The position numbers and the translations under genes are program-made. A stretch of 64,000 nucleotides of DNA. It comes from Scortum barcoo (taxonomy: Eukaryota > Chordata > Actinopteri > Centrarchiformes > Terapontidae). The notes under the pieces were generated by a model that searched no databases, had not been told where the DNA came from, and saw only the letters and a list, made by a program, of their open reading frames with translations. The stretch is taken from the NCBI GenBank assembly GCA_023238725.1, contig CM041536.1, positions 12,488,271-12,552,270 of the forward strand, in the 5' to 3' direction. Within the stretch, counting starts at the first letter, position 1, and each line of letters begins with the position of its first letter. Shown one piece after another: positions 1 through 9,834 of the stretch.

Positions 1-210
1 TGTTTTGGCAAAGCCCCTGAATGTCCTTCAACCTGCTGTCTGTTCCTTTGTTTGGCTCTTCATGAATGTTTAATTATTTTCCATGGCTGGAATCAAGCAA
101 CATTAATGTCTCCCTCCAGTTGTGTGCTACACCACATCTGTTGCATGAAAAATGCCAATCCTGATTATAGACATTATAGACACATAGACTAACACTTTTT
201 TTTTACATAG
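1..210 (+). other. Partial kif23 intron upstream of the first visible exon
   Basis: No reading frame here matches the preceding part of the KIF23 motor domain. The stretch ends in a T-rich tract and an acceptor AG just before the exon at 211, so I read it as intron. The exons encoding the start of the motor must lie left of the window. Confidence 0.8.
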
Positions 211-323
211 ACCACCTCAGTCTAGACTCCTCAGAGAGGATCAGAACCACAACATGTATGTGGCTGGTTGTATGGAGGTCGAAGTCAAGTCTGCTGAAGA
301 GGCGTTTCAAGTATTCTGGAGAG
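211..323 (+). CDS. kif23: kif23 exon 1 of window (motor domain)
   Basis: The exon follows acceptor TACATAG and ends at donor GTAAGC. Its first base completes a split codon, and it leaves one base (phase 1). The peptide contains LLREDQNHNMYVAG and the motif EEAFQVFWRG, typical of the MKLP1 motor just before switch I. Confidence 0.93.
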
Positions 324-3300
324 GTAAGCTGTTGTAAGATCTATGTTTAGAAATCCAAGAGTCAGATTTAGGGGAATAAATAAAACCACTGCACTGATGA
401 TTGTAGATGTGACTGACCTGGTATTGCTGTCCTCCGGGTCAGCTCTGACCAGGAAATGACCCCCGTTAATCTTCTCTCTGAGCAGGTCTTAAAAGAGTTA
501 AATGGATTAGTCAGAGTTTAGAGTAGTTGAAATTGCACGTGAAGATGCTATCTATGAATAAACACGGTTGAAATTTTGCCTGTAAACATGTTGTTCCAGG
601 TCAGAAGAAGAGGAAGGTGGCGAACACCCGCCTGAACAGAGAGTCCAGTCGGTCCCACAGTGTGTTCATTATCAAACTGGCTCAGGCTCCTCTCGATGCA
701 GATGGCGACAACATTCTCCAGGTCGGTGGAAACTAAAACCAAATTTCTGGTCCCAGAGTTCTGTAATTCATATATGGAGGAGTTATAAACACAAATTTTG
801 ATATTTAAATATTTTCTGATCTTTTAAGGATAAAAGCCAGGTGACCGTTAGTCAGCTGTGCCTGGTGGACTTGGCAGGAAGTGAGCGCACCGGTAGGACT
901 GGGGCAGAAGGCACTCGTATACGTGAAGCAGGTTTGTTACCCAAAACATCAAATGCTGGTTTAATTGTAGGTGAAGTGCAGAAGAGATTAAACGACATTC
1001 TTACCTCACAGGTAACATTAATCAGTCTTTGCTGAATCTGCGGACGTGCATCGAGATTCTCCGTGAGAACCAGATGTTCGGCACAAACAGGGTATGAATG
1101 ACGAGACTGCGGCTGAACATTGTATTTACTGATGAACCGTTTAGGCAATGTGAGTTTTCTTTTACAGATGGTGCCCTACAGAGACTCTAAAATAACACAT
1201 CTGTTCAAGAACTACTTTGATGGAGAAGGCAAAGTCAGAATGATTGTTTGTGTCAACCCCAAGAGTGACGACTACGAGGAAACCTTGGTAAGTTCTGCAC
1301 TTTAACTGAATCTCTTGTTTTATTTGCGCGAACATGTAAGTTTCTGTTTTTTTGTCTGACACTCTTGTTATGTTACTTGTATGTTACTCTCTGACACTCA
1401 AAGATGCTCTCCGTTTGTCCAGCTGGTGATGCGGTTTGCGGAGATGACCCAGGAGGTGGAAGTGGCTCGGCCAGTGGACAGACCCATCTGCGGCTTCACC
1501 CCCGGCCGTCGGCAAAAGAACCAGGCCTTTAAAGATGAGCTGTCACGCAAGCTGGAGGAGCGTGGTGGTCCAGTGGACAGAGGTGTGTTATGCACCATTC
1601 AATCTTTTTAAAGTTTAAAAAGAAGTAATGTTTTTTTTTTATTCCGTCGCGTCACCCTCAAATTTAAGACTGCCCAATCTCATTTCCAGAAAAATGTAGC
1701 ATAAATATAAATTAATCTTGGGCCAATACAGTATTTGTAAATGTTTTATATGTGGAATATTTTTGTAAAGAGTTAACGGTTTCTTTAGATGGGACCTCAG
1801 TCATAAGCCACCTGGTGCACAGCCTCCCACCTCTACCCTCTTCTGAGGTGACCGACCCTCACGATGACATCACGCTGCCCAGGTTGATCGAAGCCCTGCA
1901 GAACAGACACAGGATCAGGCAGATGATGATCGAGGAATACAACAAAGCAGGTGCCCGCTCACGTTCTAACTTAACACCCACCTCCCGGTTTGTTCTTGAA
2001 ACGCTGTCTTAGCTAATCTTAGCCTATGTTCCCTTTCTTCATGCCTTCTCAGCCAACATGATGAAGTCCATGCTTCAGGAACTGGACAGCAACGTCCATT
2101 CCAATGATAATTTCATTCATGAACAAAATGGCAAGCTTCTCGAGAAAGACAAAACCATCCAAAAAAACAAGGAGGAGATCGATCGCTTGGAGAAAAAAAA
2201 CAAGATGCAGGAGCACAAGGTTAGACTAAATCATTCAAATCTTATGGGGATTGTCGGATTTTCTTTTTACTTTTAAAATAACATCCCACATGGTTCTTTT
2301 CCAGATCGACATCCTGCAGAAAACCACCAAAATCTACGAGGACGATAAGCGTTCGCTGCAGCAGGAGCTGGAGACCAGAGAGCAGCGACTGCAGAGGGAG
2401 CTGTCGGAGAAGAGACGCATGGAGCAGCGCCTGCATGGTGCTGTCACAGACACACAGCTCAAATGGGAGAAAGAATGTGTGAGTTGGTCCCCTATAACAC
2501 AGATGTTAATGAATAACAGTTAATTAACAACAACAATTAATAGATAAACACTTTGAGTCTAGGGCCAAAAATCTCTTATTATATCTATTATGTTTCTGTT
2601 ATGTGCCTTTTTAGCTTGAAATATGACTGTATTACACATTTTGTTTTTCAAAATAACTAAGACTGTACGAGAGCTCGTTCAGAACAGTAACACAGCTAAT
2701 CAGTGACATCTGTGAGCTAAAGCACATTAACAGTTTAACTTGAATCAAGTCATTCCACTTATTCTTGTGACCTAACAGGTGTCGAGTCAGTAATTAAAAA
2801 GTGAATATTTCTCATAACACATAACATAACAGGCAGCCAAGTGGACACTGTATTTTACTTTAACATAATGCAAAGAAATTTCAGTAATGTGTGATAGTTG
2901 ATTTTGATTATAAGGCACTAGTGCAAGGACATGTTGATTGACAGCGGTATAGAACAATAGCATTATGTGATAGCCTCGTTTAAACACTTGGCAGGATGCC
3001 TCAGGAACTTGTAGTTTTCTGTGCCTGTTAAAGTGGCACAGTCCTTGGGTTATTTTGTTTAACATACCGTAACTTTTCCCCAAAGTGATCGTTTACACGG
3101 TCAGTGGTGTTGCACTGAAACGTTTTGCTTCTCACCTGCAGGACAGACGCGTTAATGCGATGCAGCTGGAGATGCAAAACAAGCTCTGGGTGAAAGACGA
3201 GAAGCTGAAGCAGCTCAAGGCCATCGTGACTGAGAGCAAGACTTCAGGTCGTCCCGATCCACCACCGCGCCAGACACAGCCTAAGCGCCCTTCTAGAGAG

Positions 3301-6300
3301 GAACGGCTCCCTGCAAAGAGATCGGCCTCACCCTCGCCTGTCCCTGTACGTTGTGTTGACGGTCTAGAGCACCTACCTTCCTCCAGATTGTATCAGTCAC
3401 TAATTACTCTTAGATGACATAATGGTGGTATCTTAACAAGATTCTGTCCCTTCAGATTTAACAGTTACTGTGCCCTCCAGACTAACATCACTAACCCTAA
3501 TATAATGGCCGAAGATGCATTAACATGGACACCTGTACATTATAATGTAGTACAGTGAATTTGTCCTGCAGCAACTACCGTTGTGAAACTTAAAGTTTGA
3601 CATTTTTGATGAGATGAGAATGTTTCATAGAAGTGATTCGATTCTCTGATAACTTTAAAGGGTGTGTTAGGGTGTGTGGAATAGCTAACATTTAATTTTT
3701 CACTAAACTATGGATCGTTTTGGTCCATTACTCAAATGTCAGAAAATGGTGAAAAATGTCAACCACAGCTTGTCATTTTCCACTTTCTTTCCCAAACCCA
3801 AAAATATTCAATTAAGCAACTTTCATTCTCAAGATGAGATGTATTGTTTTGTCTGACCAACACAAAATACTCATACTCATAATATTTTGTAAGATACTTT
3901 ATTTTATGTCGATTGAATAATTGTTGCACCTCAAAGAAAAATAGTCAGAGTCTCAACAATGTCGATCCTCATAAAGGAAGAAGACACTGCAAGACTGTTG
4001 TATTTGATTTCCTTTGACTGTGCAGCTGTCTGCTGCTGTTCCTCCTCCACCAGCTACTGTAACATTTCTTTCCTGTGTGATTTCTTTGTACTAACTGAGC
4101 ATATATGTAACTGTGCAGTCTTTCCTCTTTGCTCCCCAGTTCCCTGTTGAGTCTCCCCATGTCAGTCCAGTGCCAGGGCCAGTCAGTTCTTCTAGAGTTG
4201 AGGAGGTTGAAATGAACCCAAGGCCCGCCTGTCCCTTCCCCAGCACCAGTAGTTGCTTGTCAGTGGCGAGCTGTATCTCTGCATGGGAGTCACAGGCGGC
4301 CCAGGACAGCAGGCAGGGTTACCAGTCCCCTAGTACGCCCAAGAGAACCAAGTTCCCAGCAGCCTCCTCAGCCAGCCGGTCCAGGAGGAGAGCTGTGTAT
4401 TGGACGAGAGAGGAAGACGAGGCCAACACCCCCACATTTAATCTAGACATAACTGAGAGAAGCTACATGGTCAGTGGGTTGGTTACAGGCAGCAGTGTGA
4501 GGTTGTATAGTGGAAGTGAGCCTCTGATCAGACTTTTAAGTGTTAAGCAGATTTTGAGTTTTCCCCAAATTTTGGTTCCTATGACTGAAGCGATCCCCTG
4601 TCATTTATTAATCGCATGCCTGATATCTTTGTCTGTATTTGATGTAATCCTTTGCTGCTGCCACCTCGCTTTGTAGACGACGACGCCAGTGCGGCCATTG
4701 CACCGTCGCTCCCGTTCTGCTGGCGGGGAGAAGTGGGTGGACCACAAGCCCTCCTCCAGCATGGACCTGGGTACAGTTTTGCAGCCTGTCATCCCCAACG
4801 CCATCCAGGTGTCTGCACCCAATGAGAAGGCCCTGTCCAAGTGTGACAGATATGTGTTAACACACCAGGAGGTCGCTTCTGATGGCGAGATACAGACCAA
4901 ACTTATTAAGGTAACGAATGCTGCAACCGGATATTTGACACATTGTCTTATTTGTCTGATAGTCAATTGCTGTTTTGTTTCACTTTCTCATCACTCTGAT
5001 CATGTTGGCTGTTTTGGGGATGGGTTTTTATTTTAACAGTAAGTTAGGTATTCTCCAACATCATTTCCTCTTACTGCAGAAGCTGCTAGGACCACTTAAG
5101 ATTTTTCAACTGCTGTGTGTGTTTCATATTGATCAAAGTAATTAGTTGCCATTTTTCTTGAGATGACACCATCCCCTGTCTTTATCTGGCCAACAAAGTC
5201 TGTCCTAGAATATGCAATGGACAAGTATGAAAAAATAAAACCATTGTCAGCTTTTTTTAAAAAGATTTTTTTATTTTCAACCAAGAAGCGTTGTACAGTG
5301 TAAAAGTTCTCACAATAGAAGGTTGTGTTCAGCATATCAAGAACAAACCTAGACCTTCCACTCCCAATCACCCCACACTAACTGAATTAAGGTGACCTAC
5401 AGTGAATACAGGAGCAAATATAGCAGCTACAATAAATAAATGAGCAACAGAATAAAATAACATAATAAAAAGTGAATAAGGTCTTTTGGGGTCTTGTGGA
5501 GGTGCTGAGTGTAAGAGTCAGAGTCAACACCACACAAGACTTCTGACAGTGTCAGAAATAATCCTCAAACCTTTTTATTAAGTTTCTTATCAGATCCACA
5601 TACAGCATAGTGAATTTTCTCAAGCTTCAGGCAAGACATTTGATCTTCAAACCATGGAGGAGTAGAACTGCTCGTCTAGCTAGAAGAGCGGTAAAGGCCA
5701 GGGGCTTCATTTATAAAACTGAGCGTAGGATTCACGTCAAAAGGTGGCGTACATGGACGAAAACACAGAACGCGCGTACGCATACAAAAATATTCTGATT
5801 TATAACACTGTGCGCACGCAGTCCTACGCTGGTTTCTCTTTATAAATCACAACCAACTCGAAATGCGGCGCACCTTTTGCAGGAGTCATGTCATGCCCAT
5901 AATTGTCTATAAATAGTCAATAGAAGATCTTATTTGGGAGGTCGACACCAGAAATATAATTTTGTTGATGGACACAAAGCGACATTTTAAATTCCAAAAA
6001 GGCCTCAGAGTGCGATCAGTGGTCTGTCTCCATTGCAGCTCGTCAACCTGTCCTCACTGATGCAAAGAGACACACTCAACTCCATCAACGAAGTTACTGC
6101 GGAATTTAAGGGAAATTAAAAATGTGTTGCATGACATGAGCTGTACAATGAAACGACTGCTGATTTTGGTGTCTCATCACATCCAGACGCTGCACAGTGT
6201 TTGGCGCAGATGGGACAGGGGTCGGCTCTTCTTTTGTGCGTACGCAATGTTTATAAATGAGACCCCAGAGCAGTACTAGTAGCTGTGCATCCTCACCAGC

Positions 6301-7814
6301 AGCTCCAAACAGTGCTACTACGAGGTTGGGTTCAAGTACGCACTTTAGAGTTTGACAGAGTGTTTAAAAATACACCTCTCCAGCTCTCTAGAAGTCTTCT
6401 AAGCTGGGCCAAAGCCAGGACCTATGGATCGTGAAGCAGCCTTGCATTTATCACAGCAGGTGTTGCTACATTTTGAGATTGAGAATTTCTTTTTAGAAAT
6501 GAGGGCTTCTAAGCTGCTTTGATTTTTGGTTGCAGGGGTGCATATTTCAGGCCTGGTATTAAGTCCCAGAGAACTGATACTGATCTGCTGGTTAAGTGTT
6601 TGGTGCCTTGGGAGAGCACAAACTGTCTGATCTGTAAATATATGAAGATGTGTGCCTTTGGCAGGTTAAATCTCTGACAGATGGTCAAATGAGGTAAAAC
6701 CATTGTCTCTGAACAGGACTTTAAAGCATTTTATTGCCTACCGTGGTAGGTTACATCTGGCATGAACTGGATGAGAAGGTGCTTGAAGGCAATGGGGCTT
6801 CGTCATGTGTATTTCAGCAGACATGAGAAACAACAGAATTTTCACTTGGGATGAACTAGAAGTTAAATCAGTTCCCTGTTCCCTCATACTTGCTCTTTGT
6901 TTTTCAGGGTGAGGTGATCAAAACCAGAGGAGGCGGACAGGCTGTCCAGTTCACAGACATTGAGACACTGAAACAGGAGCTCACCACAGTTCAGAGGTAG
7001 CAGCTGACATCCAGTTATTACCTGCAGATTAGCCGGATACTCTTATGATATTTTAACATTGATAATTTTTTTCTTGTCACTTTTACATTTGCGTACAAAG
7101 CCGCAAAAGAAAATCTTCAGAAGGCAAACCTGCCAGTGGAGATCAAACAGACAGAGCATGGACGGATGTGGAGACAAGGGTAGGATGATGATATTGATTA
7201 GTCTCCAATAAATGTGTCTGTTTAGAAAGCAGATGAATCATGTAGTGACCTTTTACATGGAAGCTAGGTTCCTACAACGCACCGAAATGTGTGACTGTTA
7301 GAGTTAGAAAATCTTGATGGTGTGATGATGATGATTATTAAATACAGACTGAAATATTAGTTTAAAAAGCAAAATCAGTACACGTGACTGTTTCAACCAG
7401 ACTCGAACAGAAGCTTCATAAGAGGATTTACTGCAGGGTTGATGTATTAGATTACAGTAAAGATCTACTTAATTAACTTCTATCTCACTAATACTCATGT
7501 AAAGATGACACTGTAATGATTGTGTAAAAGTCTTTGTCTTCTCTGTGCTGTTATTGCAATTCAGGCCATCATTCACAGTAATGTAAATTTATCAACACTT
7601 CAGTTAGATTTGGATCCCAATTTATTTTTTGTTGGCAGTGCTCTGTGGCTATGGAGATGAGGGCTGGATCAAACATGGGTCCTGGCTATGAGCATCACGG
7701 GATCACCAAGTAAGCCATCATCTTGATGTGGATCACATCTGAGAATAGTGTTTCCTCTGCAGTAGACAGTATTTGATTAACTCTGTTCTCTTTCACAGGC
7801 GCAGAAAACCGTAG
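211..7814 (+). CDS. kif23: Kinesin-like protein KIF23 (MKLP1/CHO1), 5'-partial, 16 exons in window
   Basis: This is the plus-end-directed kinesin-6 motor that pairs with RACGAP1 (CYK-4) to form centralspindlin, which bundles midzone microtubules and drives cytokinesis. Sixteen GT-AG exons join with consistent phase into about 740 residues; vertebrate KIF23 is about 850-960 residues, so roughly the first 200 (including the P-loop) lie upstream of the window. In order, the visible parts are switch I (NRESSRSH), switch II (DLAGSER), the rest of the motor core (VPYRDSK, FDGEGKVRMIVCVNP), the long kinesin-6 neck, a coiled coil (exons 8-10), a serine/proline-rich CHO1-type exon (exon 11), an RSRSAG phospho-site region, the C-terminal Arf6-binding region (exons 12-13), and basic tails (SRKRKSS, KRRKP) that may act as nuclear localisation signals. 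No frameshift or in-frame stop is seen. Identity rests on close similarity to remembered vertebrate KIF23 across every exon. Confidence 0.96.
600..721 (+). CDS. kif23: kif23 exon 2 of window (switch I)
   Basis: The acceptor is TTCCAG and the donor GTCGGT, a weaker than usual GT site. The exon encodes QKKRKVANTRLNRESSRSHS, including the kinesin switch I signature N-x-x-SSRSH, which senses nucleotide state. It ends on a codon boundary after LDADGDNILQ. Confidence 0.95.
829..931 (+). CDS. kif23: kif23 exon 3 of window (switch II)
   Basis: It begins DKSQVTVSQLCLVDLAGSER and contains the switch II motif DLAGSE, which couples ATP hydrolysis to microtubule binding. It ends TRIREAG with one base left over (phase 1). 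Confidence 0.95.
1012..1091 (+). CDS. kif23: kif23 exon 4 of window (motor domain)
   Basis: It encodes NINQSLLNLRTCIEILRENQ followed by MFGTNR, the kinesin alpha-4 region after switch II. The acceptor is CTCACAG and the donor GTATGA. Confidence 0.94.
1168..1287 (+). CDS. kif23: kif23 exon 5 of window (motor domain)
   Basis: Exactly 40 codons, phase 0 at both ends. It encodes MVPYRDSKITHLFKNYFDGE and KVRMIVCVNPKSDDYEETL, the microtubule-binding end of the motor. Conservation with vertebrate KIF23 is very high. Confidence 0.97.
1423..1582 (+). CDS. kif23: kif23 exon 6 of window (end of motor / neck)
   Basis: It starts LVMRFAEMTQEVEVARPVDR, the end of the motor, and passes into the basic stretch FTPGRRQKNQ. 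In known MKLP1 the region after the motor is the long neck that recruits RACGAP1. The donor is GTGTGT, phase 1. Confidence 0.95.
1789..1950 (+). CDS. kif23: kif23 exon 7 of window (neck region)
   Basis: It encodes SLPPLPSSEVTDPHDDITLP and RLIEALQNRHRIRQMMIEEY, the KIF23 neck segment between motor and coiled coil. In the family this part contacts RACGAP1. One base is left at the donor (GTGCCC). Confidence 0.94.
2053..2219 (+). CDS. kif23: kif23 exon 8 of window (start of coiled coil)
   Basis: The peptide contains MMKSMLQELDSNVHSND and then NGKLLEKDKTIQKNKEEIDR. The pattern is heptad-like, with many Lys/Glu and spaced Leu/Ile, as expected for the dimerising coiled coil. It ends on a codon boundary at HK. 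Confidence 0.94.
2305..2478 (+). CDS. kif23: kif23 exon 9 of window (coiled coil)
   Basis: Fifty-eight codons, phase 0 at both ends: IDILQKTTKIYEDDKRSLQQ onward, strongly coiled-coil, ending in LKWEKEC. The match to vertebrate KIF23 is clear. Confidence 0.95.
2479..3141 (+). other. kif23 intron 9 (663 bp)
   Basis: AT-rich intron between donor GTGAGT and acceptor CACCTGCAG. I see no conserved reading frame or transposon signature in it. Confidence 0.85.
3142..3345 (+). CDS. kif23: kif23 exon 10 of window (end of coiled coil, linker)
   Basis: Sixty-eight codons in phase 0. It starts DRRVNAMQLEMQNKLWVKDE and continues KLKQLKAIVTESK, closing the coiled coil, then becomes a Pro/Arg/Ser-rich linker ending ASPSPVP. 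The donor is GTACGT. In human the same SPSPVP sequence precedes the alternatively spliced CHO1 exon. Confidence 0.94.
3346..4139 (+). other. kif23 intron 10 (794 bp), carries a teleost repeat
   Basis: The intron lies between the linker exon and the CHO1-type exon. About 240 bp of it (3695-3937) is a copy of a common fish interspersed repeat, listed separately. A long pyrimidine-rich tract (TTTCCTCTTTGCTCCCCAG) precedes the next exon. Confidence 0.85.
3695..3937 (+). repeat. Teleost interspersed repeat, GGGCTGCAAC-type family (copy 1)
   Basis: The stretch contains TCAGAAAATGGTGAAAAATG and then CCCAAACCCAAAAATATTCA, and ends GATTGAATAATTGTTGCACC. These are landmarks of a short non-autonomous repeat, common in percomorph genomes, whose ends read GGGCTGCAAC-like. 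It lies wholly within a kif23 intron. Related copies are at 23504, 29985 and 63244. Recognition is from memory of the family, not a database hit. Confidence 0.6.
4140..4469 (+). CDS. kif23: kif23 exon 11 of window: CHO1-type, probably alternatively spliced
   Basis: Exactly 110 codons with phase 0 at both ends, so inclusion or skipping keeps the frame. It encodes a Ser/Pro-rich segment containing SSCLSVASCISAWES and RRRAVYWTREED, which align with the human exon that distinguishes CHO1 (long, actin-binding) from MKLP1 (short). The upstream pyrimidine tract is strong, but the donor GTCAGT is weaker than its neighbours, in keeping with regulated use. That it is skipped in this species is inference. 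Confidence 0.9.
4677..4910 (+). CDS. kif23: kif23 exon 12 of window (RSRSAG site, Arf6-binding region)
   Basis: Seventy-eight codons in phase 0. It contains LHRRSRSAGGEKWVDHKPSS; in human MKLP1 the two serines of RSRSAG are the Aurora B site (S708) and the 14-3-3 binding site (S710) that control centralspindlin clustering. It then carries NEKALSKCDRYVLTHQEVAS, part of the C-terminal domain that binds Arf6 at the midbody. Confidence 0.95.
4911..6907 (+). other. kif23 intron 12 (about 2.0 kb), carries a MITE
   Basis: The largest intron visible. It holds a complete inverted-repeat element at 5701-6266. Around 5245-5480 is an A/T-rich stretch that might be another old insertion, which I cannot name. 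The rest shows no coding signal. Confidence 0.85.
5701..6266. mobile_element. Harbinger-like MITE in kif23 intron 12
   Basis: The two ends are imperfect inverted repeats: GGGGCTTCATTTATAAA at 5701 and the reverse complement of TTTATAAATGAGACCCC at 6250-6266 (15 of 17 identical). Inside each end is a GCGTACGCA-type motif, and TTTATAA/GCGCACGC sub-repeats recur at 5760-5860. The length is 566 bp, with no transposase. This end structure is widespread in fish genomes. I assign it to PIF/Harbinger only tentatively, since no clear target duplication is visible. A short open stretch near 6039-6117 could be a relic of a Harbinger accessory gene, but that is a guess. Confidence 0.65.
6908..6996 (+). 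CDS. kif23: kif23 exon 13 of window
   Basis: It encodes GEVIKTRGGGQAVQFTDIET followed by LKQELTTVQ, and leaves two bases at donor GTAGCA. The GGGQ-VQFTDIETLKQE run is characteristic of the KIF23 C-terminus. Confidence 0.94.
7101..7179 (+). CDS. kif23: kif23 exon 14 of window
   Basis: It completes a serine codon and encodes SRKRKSSEG, a basic cluster resembling a nuclear localisation signal, and then AWTDVETR. The donor is GTAGGA. Confidence 0.93.
7180..7638 (+). other. kif23 intron 14 (459 bp)
   Basis: AT-rich intron with no coding signal or recognised repeat. The acceptor is TTGGCAG. Confidence 0.85.
7639..7709 (+). CDS. kif23: kif23 exon 15 of window
   Basis: It encodes CSVAMEMRAGSNMGPGYEHH then GIT, matching the family pattern CSVAVEMRAGS-GPGYQHH. 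Two bases of a lysine codon precede donor GTAAGC. Confidence 0.93.
7799..7814 (+). CDS. kif23: kif23 last coding exon (16 nt coding, stop TAG)
   Basis: After acceptor TTTCACAG the exon completes a lysine codon and gives RRKP then TAG at 7812-7814. A short basic KRxKP end is typical of KIF23. This coding piece is far too short for ORF finding, and the phase and family ending support it. Confidence 0.88.
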
Positions 7815-8325
7815 AAGCAGCTGCTCACTGCTCCAGTGATCACTCCCCCTCTGTCCACCTGGCTGTGCAATAGTCTGAACTTTTTTTAAATATTTAGCTG
7901 TAGTGATAATATTTAAACACTTTCCATGCTTTTTTATATATGCAAACGTGTATATACAAGGTCACCAAAGCTTTTCTGTAAAATATTTTATGTTGTATTT
8001 GAAACAATAGAACAAGTATTTCAGTCCAGGATGACGGCAAATACTCTACTATACTAAATACTAGTTACTGTGGCACTGCTGCTGAAAAGAGTCTGCACAT
8101 TTGTGTGTAACATGGTCACACAAATAACATTTGTTACTTGGCACGTAAGTTATGAAGTTGCCACAATGTTGATTTTTGTTTGCTACATACTCCCTCTGTC
8201 TTGTGAGTTTGACTAATCTGGTTCTCTTTGGATTTCTTTATATTTACATTTTGCTTCTGCCACTGATCTAACAGAACTGCCTTCACTGTACACTCAGGAA
8301 TAAAATTCCTTTGCATCATCAGTTT
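7815..8325 (+). other. kif23: kif23 3' untranslated region
   Basis: AT-rich sequence from the stop codon to just beyond the only AATAAA downstream of the stop. The cleavage site is inferred to lie 10-25 bases after the signal. Confidence 0.7.
8299..8304 (+). promoter_or_regulatory. Polyadenylation signal of kif23
   Basis: Canonical AATAAA about 485 bases after the kif23 stop, followed within 30 bases by a T/G-rich stretch (GTTTGGTTCTGTG) suited to CstF binding. Confidence 0.75.
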
Positions 8326-8748
8326 GGTTCTGTGAATTTACTTTGAATTTTAATCTCAAAGATTTTAATTCAAGTAAATGTCTGGTAAGTCACTATTGCC
8401 GAATAATCAAACACAATGGTGACTGAGCTTATGTCCCACTGATGGAGGACTGTGCATTTGCAGTATTTCAACCCGGGTGTCTATCGACTTTCCTGGAGAA
8501 ACCACACACAGTGGGTAGCTTGGCTTTAAATGCAGCCCTGCTCTTCAACTCACCTGTGAGGGGCACTTTTTTTTGGTCTCTGCTAATGTGAGTAAACTTA
8601 TTATGGCCACACAAACAAGAAAAAGGTAAATGACTACACATAATGAAACTTAAGACTGAAATGAGGTCTAAAAACATACCTTAAATGACAGATTATCACT
8701 GTAAGTGCTGCAAAAGACAACAAAAGGATAAGCTTCAAGATGATAACT

Positions 8749-9053
8749 TTAAATACTTGAGTATTCGCATTTGGTGCAACTTTATACATCAACTCCACTA
8801 CAATTCAGATAGAAATCTGGAGCTTTTTACTCCACTAGTTATTTGTTAGTGGCAGTTAGTTTGCAGACTGAGATTTCATGTAAAAAAACAACAAAAACTT
8901 TAGTTTTGTACATAAAGTAAAATAAAATACCCAATGGTATATAAAATAGCTCAAATCATCCCCAATTCTTTAACTGTAAAATTGACCTTTATTGCAATGG
9001 AGTGTTTGTACAGTCTGTCATTCCTACTTTTAATTAAGTAAAGTACAAACACT
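8749..9053 (+). mobile_element. hAT-type MITE fragment, CAGTGGTGG family (copy 1, 5' truncated)
   Basis: It contains AATACTTGAGTATT, CAACTCCACTACAATTCAG and TTTTTACTCCACTAGTTATT, then GGTATATAAAATAGC and TTTTAATTAAGTAAAGTAC. These are landmarks, in the right order, of the abundant teleost element that begins CAGTGGTGGAAAGTAAC. The first 50 or so bases are missing. Recognition is from memory of the family. Confidence 0.6.
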
Positions 9054-9834
9054 CACACAGATGCAATGCAAACGTAACAGTACAGTACACAAGGATCCAA
9101 CTAACTAGCAGCAGGATCATTTATGAACACTAGACGGCAGTACAGGACAGCAACATATTAACCTTGAACATCGGGCTCAGTTACACTGCAGGAATACTTG
9201 AGAGGCACAGGATGCCTGACAGCTGTGATGAGACACCCTTCACACTGCACTGTTTTGTAAGCATGTGAATACAAGAAATTCTAACTTAATGAATATCAAC
9301 AAAGAGAAGCACAGTTTTTAAGTCTCAATCATGTAAAGTCCAGCATCTTTGCATTTGTAAGGCTTTACTGCGTCTTAAAACAACAGATTAACCATCCTTA
9401 GCAGTCATCAGAACTGTTAATGAACTAATAGAGACTACCGGTTTATTTCAAAACGATGCTTGGAAAGAGATTTAATGTCAAGTTAGAGCTCTGGGCGGTC
9501 CTGTGCCAAGAGTGTAGAAATATTCTCTCTCATATAAACAAAGTCTGCTTTCAATTACTTTGCAGAAATTGCTTTCCTGTGCTCATGCTTGATTAGATAT
9601 TCATTATGTTAAACAAGACACCTTGTATATAAATCCATATTAAATTAGTCTGGTTGGCTGCCTTCAGGTGGAGTCAGCTGCATTGCATTGAAAAGAATAT
9701 GCTGTGATGTTCACTGCTGTGTGGTTCTCGGCTTAGTTTGGTTGCTCATTCATAAAGGTTTTTTTTTTTAAATCACAATATAGAAATACTTTATAAGTAA
9801 AAGTGTCCATTAGGTAACTAACTATCACCCATGT

